Notes: generated by a model not told the origin, from the letters alone. Shown: positions 8,768 to 16,850, counted from the first letter of the stretch. The stretch: 64,000 bases of DNA from Salinisphaera sp. LB1 (GCF_003177035.1 NZ_CP029488.1:1922001-1986000); one strand, 5' to 3'. Translations and numbers: made by a program.

Positions 8768-9631
8768 TCACCCGCCATGTTCGGTAAGCCAGGCCGCGAT
8801 CCGGGGCCAGATCTCGCCCCGGGCCGGTTTGGCCACGACGATGCCCGGGTGATCGTAATCGACCTCGAAGCCGTGCCGGCGGCCAGCGACTTGAAACGTC
8901 TTGTCGGGGCTCGCCATCGGTTCGATGAAGCGACGGCAGCCGGCGCTCGGATCGACCCGGTCGGCCGCGCCGCTCATGGCCAGGACCGGGGCGTGAATGC
9001 GCGCCAGTTCGGCGTCGAACCCGGCGCCGTGCCGGCGCTCGACCCAGTCGCAGGCATCGAATACGGCGGCGGCGGGTTCGTCTACCGGGCCGAGGCCGGC
9101 GGCGCGGGCCGGCAGATGGCCGAGTATGCGGGCGATGGTCTTCGTCGCCAGATTGCCCGGCCGGTCGAGCATTCGTTTGCCAATGTGGTACTGGCTGGCG
9201 AGCAGCACCAGGCCGCCGACGGTCTCGGCCGGCAGCCGGGTGGCGATCGCCCGGGCGGCCAGCACGCCGCCGAAGGAATGCCCGACCCAGAACGCCGGGC
9301 GGTCGTGGGTGCGGGCGATACGGCGCGCGACTACCGGCAGATCGTGGGTCAGATGCTCGACCAGCCCGCAACGCCGGGTACAGTGTGGCGAATCGGATAG
9401 CCCGCGCCGCTGGACCATCGTGACCGGATGGCCGGTCCGGGCGAGATAGGCGGCCAGACCCACCTCGCGCGCCGATAGCCAGAAGCGGCGATCGGTGAAC
9501 ATGCCGTGGACCAGTACCACGGGCGCGCCGTGGCGTTCGGCGGCGGCATCCACACGCAGGATGCGAAACATGCCGCCGTCGTCGCCGTCGATATCCTCGA
9601 CGGCAAGCGCGAGTGGCCGGACGTCAGCCAC
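8768..9631 (-). CDS. Alpha/beta-fold hydrolase
   Basis: The 287-residue protein shows VVLVHGMFTDRRFW (oxyanion HG), the nucleophile elbow GHSFGG, and a late RHGFEVDYDHPG that supplies the catalytic histidine region. It resembles single-domain esterases/thioesterases of the AB-hydrolase-1 family. Its start overlaps the 3' end of the DUF3429 gene by 8 bp on the same strand, so it is the third gene of the hemD operon. The substrate is unknown. Confidence 0.8.
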   Translation of the reverse strand: MADVRPLALAVEDIDGDDGGMFRILRVDAAAERHGAPVVLVHGMFTDRRFWLSAREVGLAAYLARTGHPVTMVQRRGLSDSPHCTRRCGLVEHLTHDLPVVARRIARTHDRPAFWVGHSFGGVLAARAIATRLPAETVGGLVLLASQYHIGKRMLDRPGNLATKTIARILGHLPARAAGLGPVDEPAAAVFDACDWVERRHGAGFDAELARIHAPVLAMSGAADRVDPSAGCRRFIEPMASPDKTFQVAGRRHGFEVDYDHPGIVVAKPARGEIWPRIAAWLTEHGG

Positions 9632-10070
9632 GCAGCACGCGCCAGCCGATCGCCACCATGCAGGCGGCCACGATCAGCGTGATGAGACGGCGAAGCTGCA
9701 AGAAGCCACGTCCCTGCCAGCCTTGGCGGGCGCCGTTTTCATCCGCCAGCCAGGCGATCACAAGCGCCGCCAGTAGCATGAAGAACGGCCACGGCTGGCT
9801 GATCAGCAGGGCCGGCCAGGCGATCAGCGCGGGCACCACCGCCATCACCATGTCCTGTGCCGGTGCCTGCTTGGCGGCCAGCATGCGGCCCCATTGCACG
9901 CCGCCGGTGAACGACACGATAGTCGCGAGATACGCCAGCAGCCAGTGCAATGCCGGGGCGGCCTGCCCGCCGTCATGGGCGAAGGCGTAATACACGCCGG
10001 CAGCGAAGGGCAGGACCGCGAGCGCGGTCAGCGCCGTGGCCAATGACAGGGCGGATACGGAACGCGCCAT
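9624..10070 (-). CDS. DUF3429 membrane protein
   Basis: The 148-residue protein has four to five hydrophobic segments and the DUF3429-like motif FTGGVQWGRM near the middle. It starts MARSVSALSLATALTALAVL. It is predicted to be an inner-membrane protein of unknown function. It lies 19 bp after the hemD stop and overlaps the downstream hydrolase, indicating cotranscription. Confidence 0.75.
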   Translation of the reverse strand: MARSVSALSLATALTALAVLPFAAGVYYAFAHDGGQAAPALHWLLAYLATIVSFTGGVQWGRMLAAKQAPAQDMVMAVVPALIAWPALLISQPWPFFMLLAALVIAWLADENGARQGWQGRGFLQLRRLITLIVAACMVAIGWRVLRG

Positions 10071-10089
10071 GGATACTCCTGGGTCGTAT

Positions 10090-10938
10090 TTACGCGGTTG
10101 GTGTGCGGCGCTGTGCGAAATAGGCTTCGAGCCGGCGCACCAGCGGTTTCATGAAATAGTTGGATTCGGGCATCAGATCGACGGCGACGCCATGCGCGGT
10201 TAGCGTCTCGGCGACCAGCGGGCCGACCGCGGCGACGCCGCAGCGCGCGAGTGCCGCGGCCAGTTCGGTCTCCCGCATGTCGCGCCTGGCCACCTTGAAC
10301 AGGCGCCGGACCTGCGGCGAGCTGGTGAAGGCCACGGCGTCGAGCTCGCCGGCCACGATGGCCGCGATGAATGTTGCCACCGCGGCGTTGTCGGCCTGGT
10401 CGGCATAGACATAGGGCGCCACGGGTAAGGCGATGGCGTCGTGCGCGGCCAGGGCCTGCATCAGCGGCATGTTCGGGTCGGTGCCGTAGCGTTGGACGCC
10501 GACGCGGTGGCCGGCGAGATCCTGATCGGACAACGTATCGATCACCCCGGCCGTGGTGGGCGCGGTGGCGGGCAGATCCACAGCGATGCCATCGGCCTTG
10601 AGTTCGCGCACTGGCTTGGGCCCGCGGGTGATGGTGCGCGCCGCGGCCAGCGCCTGCCAGAAGCGCTGGCGGCGCGCCGGGCGATCATCGGCGGTAAACG
10701 CGCGCAGCCGGCGGACGCCTTCGCCGGTCAGCCAGATCATGTCGTCCAGCCCGTGCTCGATCACATCGTCGATCCAGGCCCGGATCGGCGCCGGGTCGGG
10801 CGCGTCGCGGATATCGACCAGCGGACAGCGCATGATCGTTGCGCCGCGGCGCTCGAGCATATCGGCGAACAGATCGAGCTGGCGCGATTCGGGAACGCCG
10901 ATACGGCGCCCGGACAGTGCATCCGCTGGGTCGGCCAT
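10090..10938 (-). CDS. hemD: Uroporphyrinogen-III synthase family protein
   Basis: The 282-residue protein resembles HemD, which cyclises hydroxymethylbilane to uroporphyrinogen III in tetrapyrrole synthesis. The two-lobe pattern is visible: GRRIGVPESR opening lobe one, LAGHRVGVQRYG, and DAVAFTSSPQVRRLF followed by VAAVGPLVAETLTAHGV in lobe two. HemD is poorly conserved, so the family call rests on this motif order. No hemC or hemX is adjacent; it heads an operon with DUF3429 and a hydrolase. It could be a divergent HemD paralogue rather than the housekeeping copy. Confidence 0.75.
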   Translation of the reverse strand: MADPADALSGRRIGVPESRQLDLFADMLERRGATIMRCPLVDIRDAPDPAPIRAWIDDVIEHGLDDMIWLTGEGVRRLRAFTADDRPARRQRFWQALAAARTITRGPKPVRELKADGIAVDLPATAPTTAGVIDTLSDQDLAGHRVGVQRYGTDPNMPLMQALAAHDAIALPVAPYVYADQADNAAVATFIAAIVAGELDAVAFTSSPQVRRLFKVARRDMRETELAAALARCGVAAVGPLVAETLTAHGVAVDLMPESNYFMKPLVRRLEAYFAQRRTPTA

Positions 10939-10977
10939 GCGTGATTCCTCAACAGACTCTGTGGTCGAGTTTAGGCC

Positions 10978-10999
10978 CTGTCGCCGTTTGATACGACAG
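10978..10999. promoter_or_regulatory. Inverted repeat upstream of hemD
   Basis: CTGTCG and CGACAG form a 6-bp inverted repeat with a 10-bp centre in the 149-bp space between divergent hemD and the 11.1-kb gene. It could be an operator for either gene. No promoter hexamers can be assigned confidently. Confidence 0.25.
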
Positions 11000-11087
11000 C
11001 GGGGCGGGCGGGCGCAACCGGCGCGGCCCCGGTGTTGCGACTTTACGGGGCGCGACGCACACTGACAGCGTGCATTGACAAGGTCGG

Positions 11088-11471
11088 GTGAAGAACATGT
11101 TCTGGCTTTTCGCCCTGGTGCTCGCCACGTTGGGCGTTGTGGGTTTCATGGCCATGCGGCTCGAGCGGATCCGGCAACGGGTGGCGGCACTCGAGGCCGA
11201 GATCGCGCGGCTGGGCCGCGATCTGGAGATCGAGGATCGCGAATTCGACAGCCTCATGGCCGAGATCGGCGGCAGCCGCATCGTGATCGAGCTGACCGCG
11301 CCGATGGCCCTGGCGCGCGAACGCTCGCGCTGGGCAGGCGCGCTCGCCGGCGTCGCGCCGCGTCTGATCCGGCGGCGTGTCTACGCCGAGGCCGCCGCCC
11401 AGGTGAAACAGGTCCTCGACGAGCGGGCAGTGGCGGCCGAGGTCAGCGTGTTTCATCCGAGCGGCGCCTGA
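11088..11471 (+). CDS. Membrane-anchored coiled-coil protein, unknown
   Basis: The 127-residue product starts at GTG 11088 (ATG 11097 in frame). One N-terminal membrane helix (FWLFALVLATLGVVGFM) is followed by a heptad-rich stretch (RLERIRQRVAALEAEIARL) and a basic C-terminal part. I recognise no family. The next gene, 6 bp downstream, encodes a protein of similar build, so the two may act together in the envelope. Confidence 0.6.
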   Translation: MKNMFWLFALVLATLGVVGFMAMRLERIRQRVAALEAEIARLGRDLEIEDREFDSLMAEIGGSRIVIELTAPMALARERSRWAGALAGVAPRLIRRRVYAEAAAQVKQVLDERAVAAEVSVFHPSGA

Positions 11472-11477
11472 ACGGCC

Positions 11478-11903
11478 ATGATTGTCCTCGTCCTTGTTCT
11501 ACTGCTCGGGCTTGCGGTTGTGCTGTCGGCCCTGGCCTGGCGCAGCGGACAGGTTGAGCGGCGTCTTGATCGGGCCGAGTCCGGCCTGCGGCGTCTGCGC
11601 GGGTTGCATGGGGAGGCGCTGGCACTCGAAGCCGCGCGCGGGCGTTTCCGGCGGCGTCAGCGTGAGGTGGAGCGCGCGGTCGAGACCGGCGCGCACGGCG
11701 TGGAAAGCGCACATCGCTCGCTCGCCGGCCGGCTGGGCTGGCCCGCGGGCGAGGGCATCTACCGGCGGCTGCGCGGGCTGAATCGAACGGTCGGACGCGG
11801 GGTTTCCGGGCTGTTTGCGCCGTCCACCACTGCGCGGCGCCGCGAATCGATGGCGCGCTGGCGTGCGCGGCGCAAGGACACGCCCGACCGGGACGATAAT
11901 TGA
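11478..11903 (+). CDS. Membrane-anchored Arg-rich protein, unknown
   Basis: The 141-residue product starts MIVLVLVLLLGLAVVLSALA, a single N-terminal membrane helix. An arginine-rich, probably helical cytoplasmic region (RRLDRAESGLRRLR) follows. No family is recognised. The architecture parallels that of the upstream gene, suggesting an operon of two small inner-membrane proteins. Confidence 0.55.
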   Translation: MIVLVLVLLLGLAVVLSALAWRSGQVERRLDRAESGLRRLRGLHGEALALEAARGRFRRRQREVERAVETGAHGVESAHRSLAGRLGWPAGEGIYRRLRGLNRTVGRGVSGLFAPSTTARRRESMARWRARRKDTPDRDDN

Positions 11904-11949
11904 ACACCCCGGTTTCAAGTCTGCGGCGAATCAGTCGATAGGTGCGGTG

Positions 11950-12348
11950 ATGGATGGAAAGCATGCAAAGTGTCGCTGGCTGCCTCGCCTGGTCTGCGGA
12001 CTGGCACTGGCAGCGTGGGCGTTGACCGCCAGCGCCGGCGAGTCGTCGCCGCCGCGCCACGCCGGTCGCGACCTGCGGCATGGGCCGGCCTCGGGTGGTC
12101 CGGCCCGCGGGGCCCCGTATTTGCCCTACTATCCGCAGATCGGGATCGATGTCCGGCCGGAGCTCGAGCACTGGCCGAGCAATTATCGGCCCGATGGCTA
12201 TCGCCTGCCGGGCTACGACGGCAGGCCCGCCGGGCATCACGTCTGCCGCGGCGCGCACGGCACCACCCTGTCCAGCGCGGGCACCCGGTGTCCGCCCGGG
12301 CAAAAGCCGGAAACCGGGGGGCGCCATTTGTCCTCGGACGGTTCCTGA
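11950..12348 (+). CDS. Secreted hypothetical protein
   Basis: ATG 11950 gives 132 residues with a Sec signal peptide: basic KHAKCRW, hydrophobic LVCGLALAAWAL, then TASAGE as the likely cleavage site. The mature part is Pro/Gly/Arg-rich (GAPYLPYYPQIGIDVRPELE) with two cysteines. No family is recognised. An in-frame upstream extension to 11815 would overlap the previous gene and lose the signal peptide, so I reject it. Confidence 0.55.
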   Translation: MDGKHAKCRWLPRLVCGLALAAWALTASAGESSPPRHAGRDLRHGPASGGPARGAPYLPYYPQIGIDVRPELEHWPSNYRPDGYRLPGYDGRPAGHHVCRGAHGTTLSSAGTRCPPGQKPETGGRHLSSDGS

Positions 12349-12378
12349 GCCAGGCTCCGGAACATGGTTTCCTCGCCC

Positions 12379-12405
12379 TAAAGTTCGACCCCGGGGCGCC
12401 GATAC
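12379..12405 (+). promoter_or_regulatory. Sigma-28 promoter for fliD
   Basis: The -35 TAAAGTTC (12379-12386), an 11-bp spacer and the -10 GCCGATAC (12398-12405) match the FliA consensus TAAAGTTT-N11-GCCGATAA at 14 of 16 positions. It lies about 60 bp upstream of the fliD ATG. Confidence 0.85.
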
Positions 12406-12465
12406 AGCCAACAACACGTGGATGGTGCCGGCAGTATCGCCGATGCCGACAAGGAGTCGCTGACC

Positions 12466-13911
12466 ATGTCCTCAAGTTCTTATACTCCGACGCTTTCCTC
12501 GCTGGGCGTAGGTTCGGGCCTCAATCTGAGCTCCCTGCTGGACGGTCTCAAGTCCTCCGAGCAGACCCGTCTGCAACCGCTGCAAACGCGGGAGGCCAGC
12601 TATAAGTCGCAGCTGTCGGCGTACGGCACGCTGACGAGTGCGGTCAAGAATCTTCAGGGCGCGGCCGACAAGCTCAACGACCCGAGTCTTTATAATTCGA
12701 CCAAGGTCGATGTGGCCGGCAGCGCGGTCACGGCCAGCAGCAGTACGAGCGCAGTGCCCGGCAGTTACAATGTGTCGGTCTCGCAGTTGGCCCAGGCGCA
12801 GTCGCTGGTGGCGTCGCCGGTCGCCGACAAGACCGCCAACATCGGCGCCGGCGGTACGATTTCCATCACCACCGGCAGCAACAGCCCGGTCAAGATCGAT
12901 CTTGCGAACGGCAAGAGTTCGCTGGCGGATATCCGCGATGCCATCAATAACGCCAATGCCGGCGTTTCCGCTTCGATCATCAACGATGGCAGCGCCACGC
13001 CGTATCGTTTGGTGCTGTCGTCCGACGCCAGCGGTACGGCCAACCAGATCACGGTCTCGGCCACGGATGCGAGCGGGGCGAGCGGCACGCCATTGGCGAA
13101 TCTGCTCAGCTATAACAGCAGCAACTCGACCGGCAACGTCATGACGCAAACGGTCGCGGCACAGGACGCCAAGTTATCGGTTAACGGTATTGCCATCAGC
13201 CGTAGCAGCAACACGGTGAATGACGCTATTCAGGGCGTGACGCTCAACCTCAACGCGACCACGACCAGTCCCGATCAGGTCACCACCACGCGCGACAACA
13301 ACACCATCAAGGGCGCAATCAAGAATTTCGTGTCGGCCTACAACAGCTACCAGGGCAAGGTCAGCTCGCTGACCGCCTTCAACGGATCGAGTCCGTCGAA
13401 CAATGGTGTGTTGCTGGGTGATTCCACCGTCCGGTCGGTGGAGTCGCAGGTCAACAAGGTGCTCAATACGCCGGTAAGCGGTGGTAGCCTGTCGACGCTC
13501 AGCGATCTCGGCATTTCGCTGCAGACCGACGGCACGCTCAAGATCGATAACGAGAACAAGCTCGACACGGCCCTTGCCAGCGACCCGCACGGCGTGGCCC
13601 AGCTGTTCTCGGGCGATCCGAGCAAGACGGCGACGACCGACGGGGTGGCCGGCATGCTCTCCACTGCGATCGGCAACATGACCGATAAAAATGGCCTGCT
13701 CAGCAGTGCCAGCAAGGGCGTACAGAACAGCATCGACGACGTGAAAAAAAGCATGACTGACATGCAGAAGACCATCGATGCGACGGTCGCGCGTTATCAA
13801 CAACAGTTCGTCCAGCTCGATTCGCTGATGTCGAGCCTGAATTCTACTAAATCTTATCTGACCACCCAGTTGTCCCAGCTCAACCCGTCGTCTTCGTCAT
13901 CGAAGGGCTGA
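12466..13911 (+). CDS. fliD: Flagellar filament cap protein FliD (HAP2)
   Basis: The ~481-residue protein contains LGVGSGLNLSSLLDGL near the N-terminus, the classical FliD_N entry. A Ser/Thr/Asn-rich surface domain and a C-terminal coiled coil (VARYQQQFVQLDSLMSSLNS) follow. FliD caps the growing filament and promotes flagellin folding. AAGGAG at 12451-12456 supports ATG 12466 over the in-frame ATG 12418. It heads a fliDST-fliK-like-flhX cluster and is preceded by a strong sigma-28 promoter. Confidence 0.95.
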   Translation: MSSSSYTPTLSSLGVGSGLNLSSLLDGLKSSEQTRLQPLQTREASYKSQLSAYGTLTSAVKNLQGAADKLNDPSLYNSTKVDVAGSAVTASSSTSAVPGSYNVSVSQLAQAQSLVASPVADKTANIGAGGTISITTGSNSPVKIDLANGKSSLADIRDAINNANAGVSASIINDGSATPYRLVLSSDASGTANQITVSATDASGASGTPLANLLSYNSSNSTGNVMTQTVAAQDAKLSVNGIAISRSSNTVNDAIQGVTLNLNATTTSPDQVTTTRDNNTIKGAIKNFVSAYNSYQGKVSSLTAFNGSSPSNNGVLLGDSTVRSVESQVNKVLNTPVSGGSLSTLSDLGISLQTDGTLKIDNENKLDTALASDPHGVAQLFSGDPSKTATTDGVAGMLSTAIGNMTDKNGLLSSASKGVQNSIDDVKKSMTDMQKTIDATVARYQQQFVQLDSLMSSLNSTKSYLTTQLSQLNPSSSSSKG

Positions 13912-13949
13912 TCTGAGCGGCTGCTACCGACCCGCAAGAGTGGCTGTCC

Positions 13950-14330
13950 ATGAATACGCAAAAATCCGCGCAGGCGTACGCCAACGTCGGCCTGACCAGT
14001 GGCGCGATGAGCGCGTCGCCGCATCAGTTGATCGTGATGCTGTTCGACGGTGCCCAGGCTGCGCTGCGCAAGGCCGGGTTCGCGCTGGCCGCCGGCGATG
14101 TGCCGGCGCGCGGCCTGGCATTGTCCAGGGCGATCGATATCATCGAACGGGGGCTGCGCGACGCGCTCGACATGGAGCGCGGCGGGGAGCTGGCCGAACG
14201 GCTCGACGCACTTTACGACTACATGATTCGCCGCTTGATGCAGGCTAATCTCCGGGGTGACGGGGAGGCGATCGCCGAGGTCGAGCGCCTGCTGGACGAT
14301 ATCGCCTCCGCCTGGAAGCAGATCGGCTGA
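13950..14330 (+). CDS. fliS: Flagellar export chaperone FliS
   Basis: The 126-residue protein has the FliS pattern: AYANVGLTSG..., SPHQLIVMLFDGA (the conserved LI.MLYDGA motif) and a C-terminal LLDDIASAWKQI. FliS binds the C-terminus of newly made flagellin in the cytoplasm to prevent premature polymerisation. It lies 38 bp after fliD and 10 bp before fliT. Confidence 0.93.
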   Translation: MNTQKSAQAYANVGLTSGAMSASPHQLIVMLFDGAQAALRKAGFALAAGDVPARGLALSRAIDIIERGLRDALDMERGGELAERLDALYDYMIRRLMQANLRGDGEAIAEVERLLDDIASAWKQIG

Positions 14331-14340
14331 GGATCATGAT

Positions 14341-14703
14341 ATGGCGCAGCGAGTGACCACGGGAGTGGGCCATGACGGCGATATCCTTGATCGCTATGAG
14401 ATGATTCGCGACTACAGCCGGATGATGCAGCACTATGCGCGCGCCGGCGACTGGGATCGCCTTCTCGAACTTCAGGCCGCCTACGTCGGGGCCATGGAAG
14501 CGTTGGCAGACGCCGAGCACAAGGTGACGCTCTCGGCCGGCGCCAATGACCGGAAAATCGATCTGATCGGCGAGATCCGTATTGCCGAGGCCGAGGTCCG
14601 CGAATGCCTGGATCGTCGTATGTCCGAGCTTAGCCGGGATATGGCCGATTCGCGGCAACGCTGGAACGCGGCGCGCGCCTACGAGACGCAGGGGCGGGCA
14701 TAG
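14341..14703 (+). CDS. fliT: FliT-like flagellar chaperone
   Basis: The ~120-residue protein is all-helical in appearance (YEMIRDYSRMMQHYARAGDW, then a charged helix with DRKIDLIGEIRIAEAEVREC). Its position directly after fliS matches FliT, the FliD-specific export chaperone that in enterics also antagonises FlhDC. Sequence similarity to enteric FliT is low, so the call leans on position, size and helicity. Confidence 0.7.
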   Translation: MAQRVTTGVGHDGDILDRYEMIRDYSRMMQHYARAGDWDRLLELQAAYVGAMEALADAEHKVTLSAGANDRKIDLIGEIRIAEAEVRECLDRRMSELSRDMADSRQRWNAARAYETQGRA

Positions 14704-14715
14704 CCGGGCCGTCAC

Positions 14716-15741
14716 TTGGGCACCATCACGCCGATTCTGGATACCCTGCTGCCCCAGGTGTCGGGGCGGGCCGGGGATGTGGCCCGCATCGGCGCGCGTG
14801 CGGCGCATGGTCCGCTATCGGCCCTGCGCCCGGTCAGTGGCGACATGTCGCCGCTGGCGCCACGGGGCGCCATAGCCTATCCGGGACGCGACAGCAGTGC
14901 CGCCTCGGTGCGCGGCGCGTCCGCCCCGCGCGCCCGCAGTCATGCCCCCGACGCTGAAAAGCCCAGTGCACGCGATATCGCCCGCGCGATCGCCAGCGGT
15001 GGCGGTCGTCAACCGTCTGCACAACTGCATCTGTCGCGTGGCGGCGGCGCGCTCGCGCGATTGCTGGGCGAGGTGACGATCGGCCACGAGCCGTTGCCGG
15101 TCACGCGGGCGCAACCGCTGGCGGCCGGTGCGCCAAGACCTTCGGATCTGGCCGCCCTGCTGGCCCAGCAGGTCACGAGTAGCGGCCTGTTCTACGAGTC
15201 GCATCTTGCTGCCTGGGTGCGGGGGCGGTTTCCCCGGGCACGCCTGGAGGCGGAGTCCCAGGCGCGGCCGGGGGCAGGCTCGAGCCAGCAGAGCACGACC
15301 GCGCAGGCCGATCCCCAAGGCGCGCCGGCCCCCGAAAGCCCGCAAGCCAACGCGAACGCGGCGTCGATCGATCCACGGCTGGCCACGCTGGTTCGTCAGC
15401 AAATCGAACTACTGGCCGGGGGGGTGTTTCAATGGCAGGGCGAGGCTTGGGCCGGGGCACCCATGCGATGGTCGATCGAGCCGGAGTCCGACGGCCCGGC
15501 GGCGGGTGAGCCGGAGGGTAGCTTGCCCGTCACTACGGCGCTGTCGCTGGATCTGCCCGGGCTCGGCGCCGTCGAGGCAAGATTGCAGGTGGCGGGGGAT
15601 CATATCAGCGTGGCGGCCTGGGCCGAGGATGGCGCCGGGCGCCGGCTGATGGCCGCCGATATGGCGAGGTTGCGCCGGCGTCTGCGCCAGGCCGGATTCG
15701 GCGCCCCATCCGTTCGCCTCGTAACCGAGCCGGGCGCATGA
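14716..15741 (+). CDS. FliK-like flagellar protein (second hook-length-control-like)
   Basis: The 341-residue frame begins at TTG 14716; alternatives lie downstream and the N-terminus is uncertain. The first ~200 residues are low-complexity Ala/Pro/Gly/Ser, like FliK ruler regions. The C-terminal ~110 residues (ALSLDLPGLGAVEARLQV, then AADMARLRRRLRQAGF) resemble the FliK C-terminal domain. True fliK lies elsewhere in this window (47.5-49.1 kb). The stop overlaps the flhX ATG (ATGA). This fliK-like/flhX pair downstream of fliDST is also known in pseudomonads and may tune export specificity. Confidence 0.65.
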   Translation: MGTITPILDTLLPQVSGRAGDVARIGARAAHGPLSALRPVSGDMSPLAPRGAIAYPGRDSSAASVRGASAPRARSHAPDAEKPSARDIARAIASGGGRQPSAQLHLSRGGGALARLLGEVTIGHEPLPVTRAQPLAAGAPRPSDLAALLAQQVTSSGLFYESHLAAWVRGRFPRARLEAESQARPGAGSSQQSTTAQADPQGAPAPESPQANANAASIDPRLATLVRQQIELLAGGVFQWQGEAWAGAPMRWSIEPESDGPAAGEPEGSLPVTTALSLDLPGLGAVEARLQVAGDHISVAAWAEDGAGRRLMAADMARLRRRLRQAGFGAPSVRLVTEPGA

Positions 15742-16052
15742 GCCGAGAGCGCTCAGGCCCTCCGGCGGACGATGGCGATGAGCGCCGGCACGCCGTGGCG
15801 CTGCGTTACGACAGCCACGAGGCGGCCCCGCGGGTGGTCGCCAAGGGCTATGGGGACATCGCGGATGCCATCATTGTCCGTGCCCGCGAGCATGGCCTGC
15901 AGGTGCACGCCGAGCCCGATCTCGTTCGCCTTTTGGCGCAGGTCGATCTGGATGCGCATATCCCGCCATCGCTGTATGTCGCAGTCGCGGAACTGCTGGC
16001 ATGGGTGTACGAACTGGAACAAGCGGCGCTCGCGAACAGTACGGCAGGCTAA
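15738..16052 (+). CDS. FlhX, FlhB C-terminal-domain homologue
   Basis: The 104-residue protein corresponds to the cytoplasmic C-terminal part of FlhB after its autocleavage site: HAVALRYDSHEAAPRVVAKG, AREHGLQVHAEPDLVRLL, then PPSLYVAVAELLAWVYELE. It lacks the membrane domain and the NPTH cleavage motif, as in FlhX/FhlX. These can replace cleaved FlhB-C in the substrate-specificity switch. Full-length FlhB is encoded at 26.3 kb, so this is a second copy of the domain. Confidence 0.85.
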   Translation: MSRERSGPPADDGDERRHAVALRYDSHEAAPRVVAKGYGDIADAIIVRAREHGLQVHAEPDLVRLLAQVDLDAHIPPSLYVAVAELLAWVYELEQAALANSTAG

Positions 16053-16094
16053 TCGTAAAAAAGCATTTCTTGTCGAATTTTCTGACGAACGGTT

Positions 16095-16122
16095 TTGACC
16101 TTGCTTTGTTGTTTGCCATAAC
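16095..16122 (+). promoter_or_regulatory. Probable sigma-70 promoter for flhDC
   Basis: TTGACC (16095-16100), a 16-bp spacer and CATAAC (16117-16122) lie in an AT-rich stretch about 175 bp before flhD. This is the only convincing housekeeping-type promoter in the 242-bp intergenic region. The long leader contains a G9 run (16230-16238) and a G6 run (16263-16268). Confidence 0.5.
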
Positions 16123-16229
16123 TTGATTATGCGTGAACGGGGTATGCTTTCGCTGTCGCTCTCGTACGCGCAAAGTGAACGGCGCGTAACCTTCCTGACA
16201 CAGACATCGGTTATCCCGTCACACTTAAA

Positions 16230-16238
16230 GGGGGGGGG
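16230..16238 (+). repeat. G9 homopolymer in flhDC leader
   Basis: Nine consecutive G lie in the 5' leader about 57 bp before the flhD TTG. Runs of this length are slippage-prone. Here a length change would alter leader structure, not a reading frame. Confidence 0.6.
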
Positions 16239-16294
16239 CTTGCCTACCTGTCGATTGCGATAGGGGGGAGCAATGCCGAAGCACGAGGTGCCAA

Positions 16295-16804
16295 TTGCAA
16301 ACCGATCATCTGCTCGACGATATCCGCGAAGTCAATCTGTCCTACCTGTTGCTCATGCAGCGCTTGATCAACACGGATCGCGAAGCCGCCATGTTTCGTC
16401 TCAAGATCGACGACGAAATGGCGGATCTGCTCAGTCGCATACCCGTGTCGGAGCTGGCGCGCCTGGCCCGTTGCAATCAGCTGCTCTGTCATTTCTCACT
16501 GCATGATGCCGACCAGTTGCATTCGCTCATCCGGGCCACCGGCGACGACAGCATGCGCCAGGTGCACGCCGCGATCCTGCTCGGCAGCAACGAGCGCCGC
16601 GCCGCCAACGATCGGCGACAGGGCGAGCGGCGCCAGGGCGAGCGGCGTAGTCACGATCAAGGGCCGCCGGGCGGCGTCGAGCGGCGCCAGGACGAGCGCC
16701 GTGCCGAAGCCGGGGGGCGTCGCCAGGCTCCGCGGCGCGCCGCGGATCGCAACGACGACGGCGAGACGTCACAGGAAACGCGGAAGGCCGACGGCCAGGG
16801 TTGA
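16295..16804 (+). CDS. flhD: Flagellar master regulator subunit FlhD, with Arg-rich tail
   Basis: The first ~105 residues match FlhD closely (VNLSYLLLMQRLINTDREAA, then NQLLCHFSLHDADQLHSL). FlhD forms the FlhD4C2 activator of class II flagellar promoters. The TTG start is supported by alignment: MQTDHLLDDI pairs with enteric MHTSELLKHI, and GAGG (16285-16288) is correctly spaced. An ATG at 16273 with a much stronger GGGGGGAG site runs in another frame across the start. Unlike ~115-residue enteric FlhD, this protein has a ~65-residue tail built of DRRQGERRQGERR-type repeats, with a 15-bp DNA tandem repeat at 16619-16648. Confidence 0.93.
   Translation: MQTDHLLDDIREVNLSYLLLMQRLINTDREAAMFRLKIDDEMADLLSRIPVSELARLARCNQLLCHFSLHDADQLHSLIRATGDDSMRQVHAAILLGSNERRAANDRRQGERRQGERRSHDQGPPGGVERRQDERRAEAGGRRQAPRRAADRNDDGETSQETRKADGQG
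16619..16648 (+). repeat. 15-bp tandem repeat in flhD tail
   Basis: Two adjacent copies of CAGGGCGAGCGGCG plus one base encode RQGER RQGER. A related degenerate unit recurs around 16680-16700 (GAGCGGCGCCAGG). The repeat encodes the unusual basic C-terminal tail of FlhD. Confidence 0.75.
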
Positions 16805-16850
16805 TCGGGCCGGCCCGTGGTCGGGCCCGTCCGTGTTTGGTGCAAGTCCC

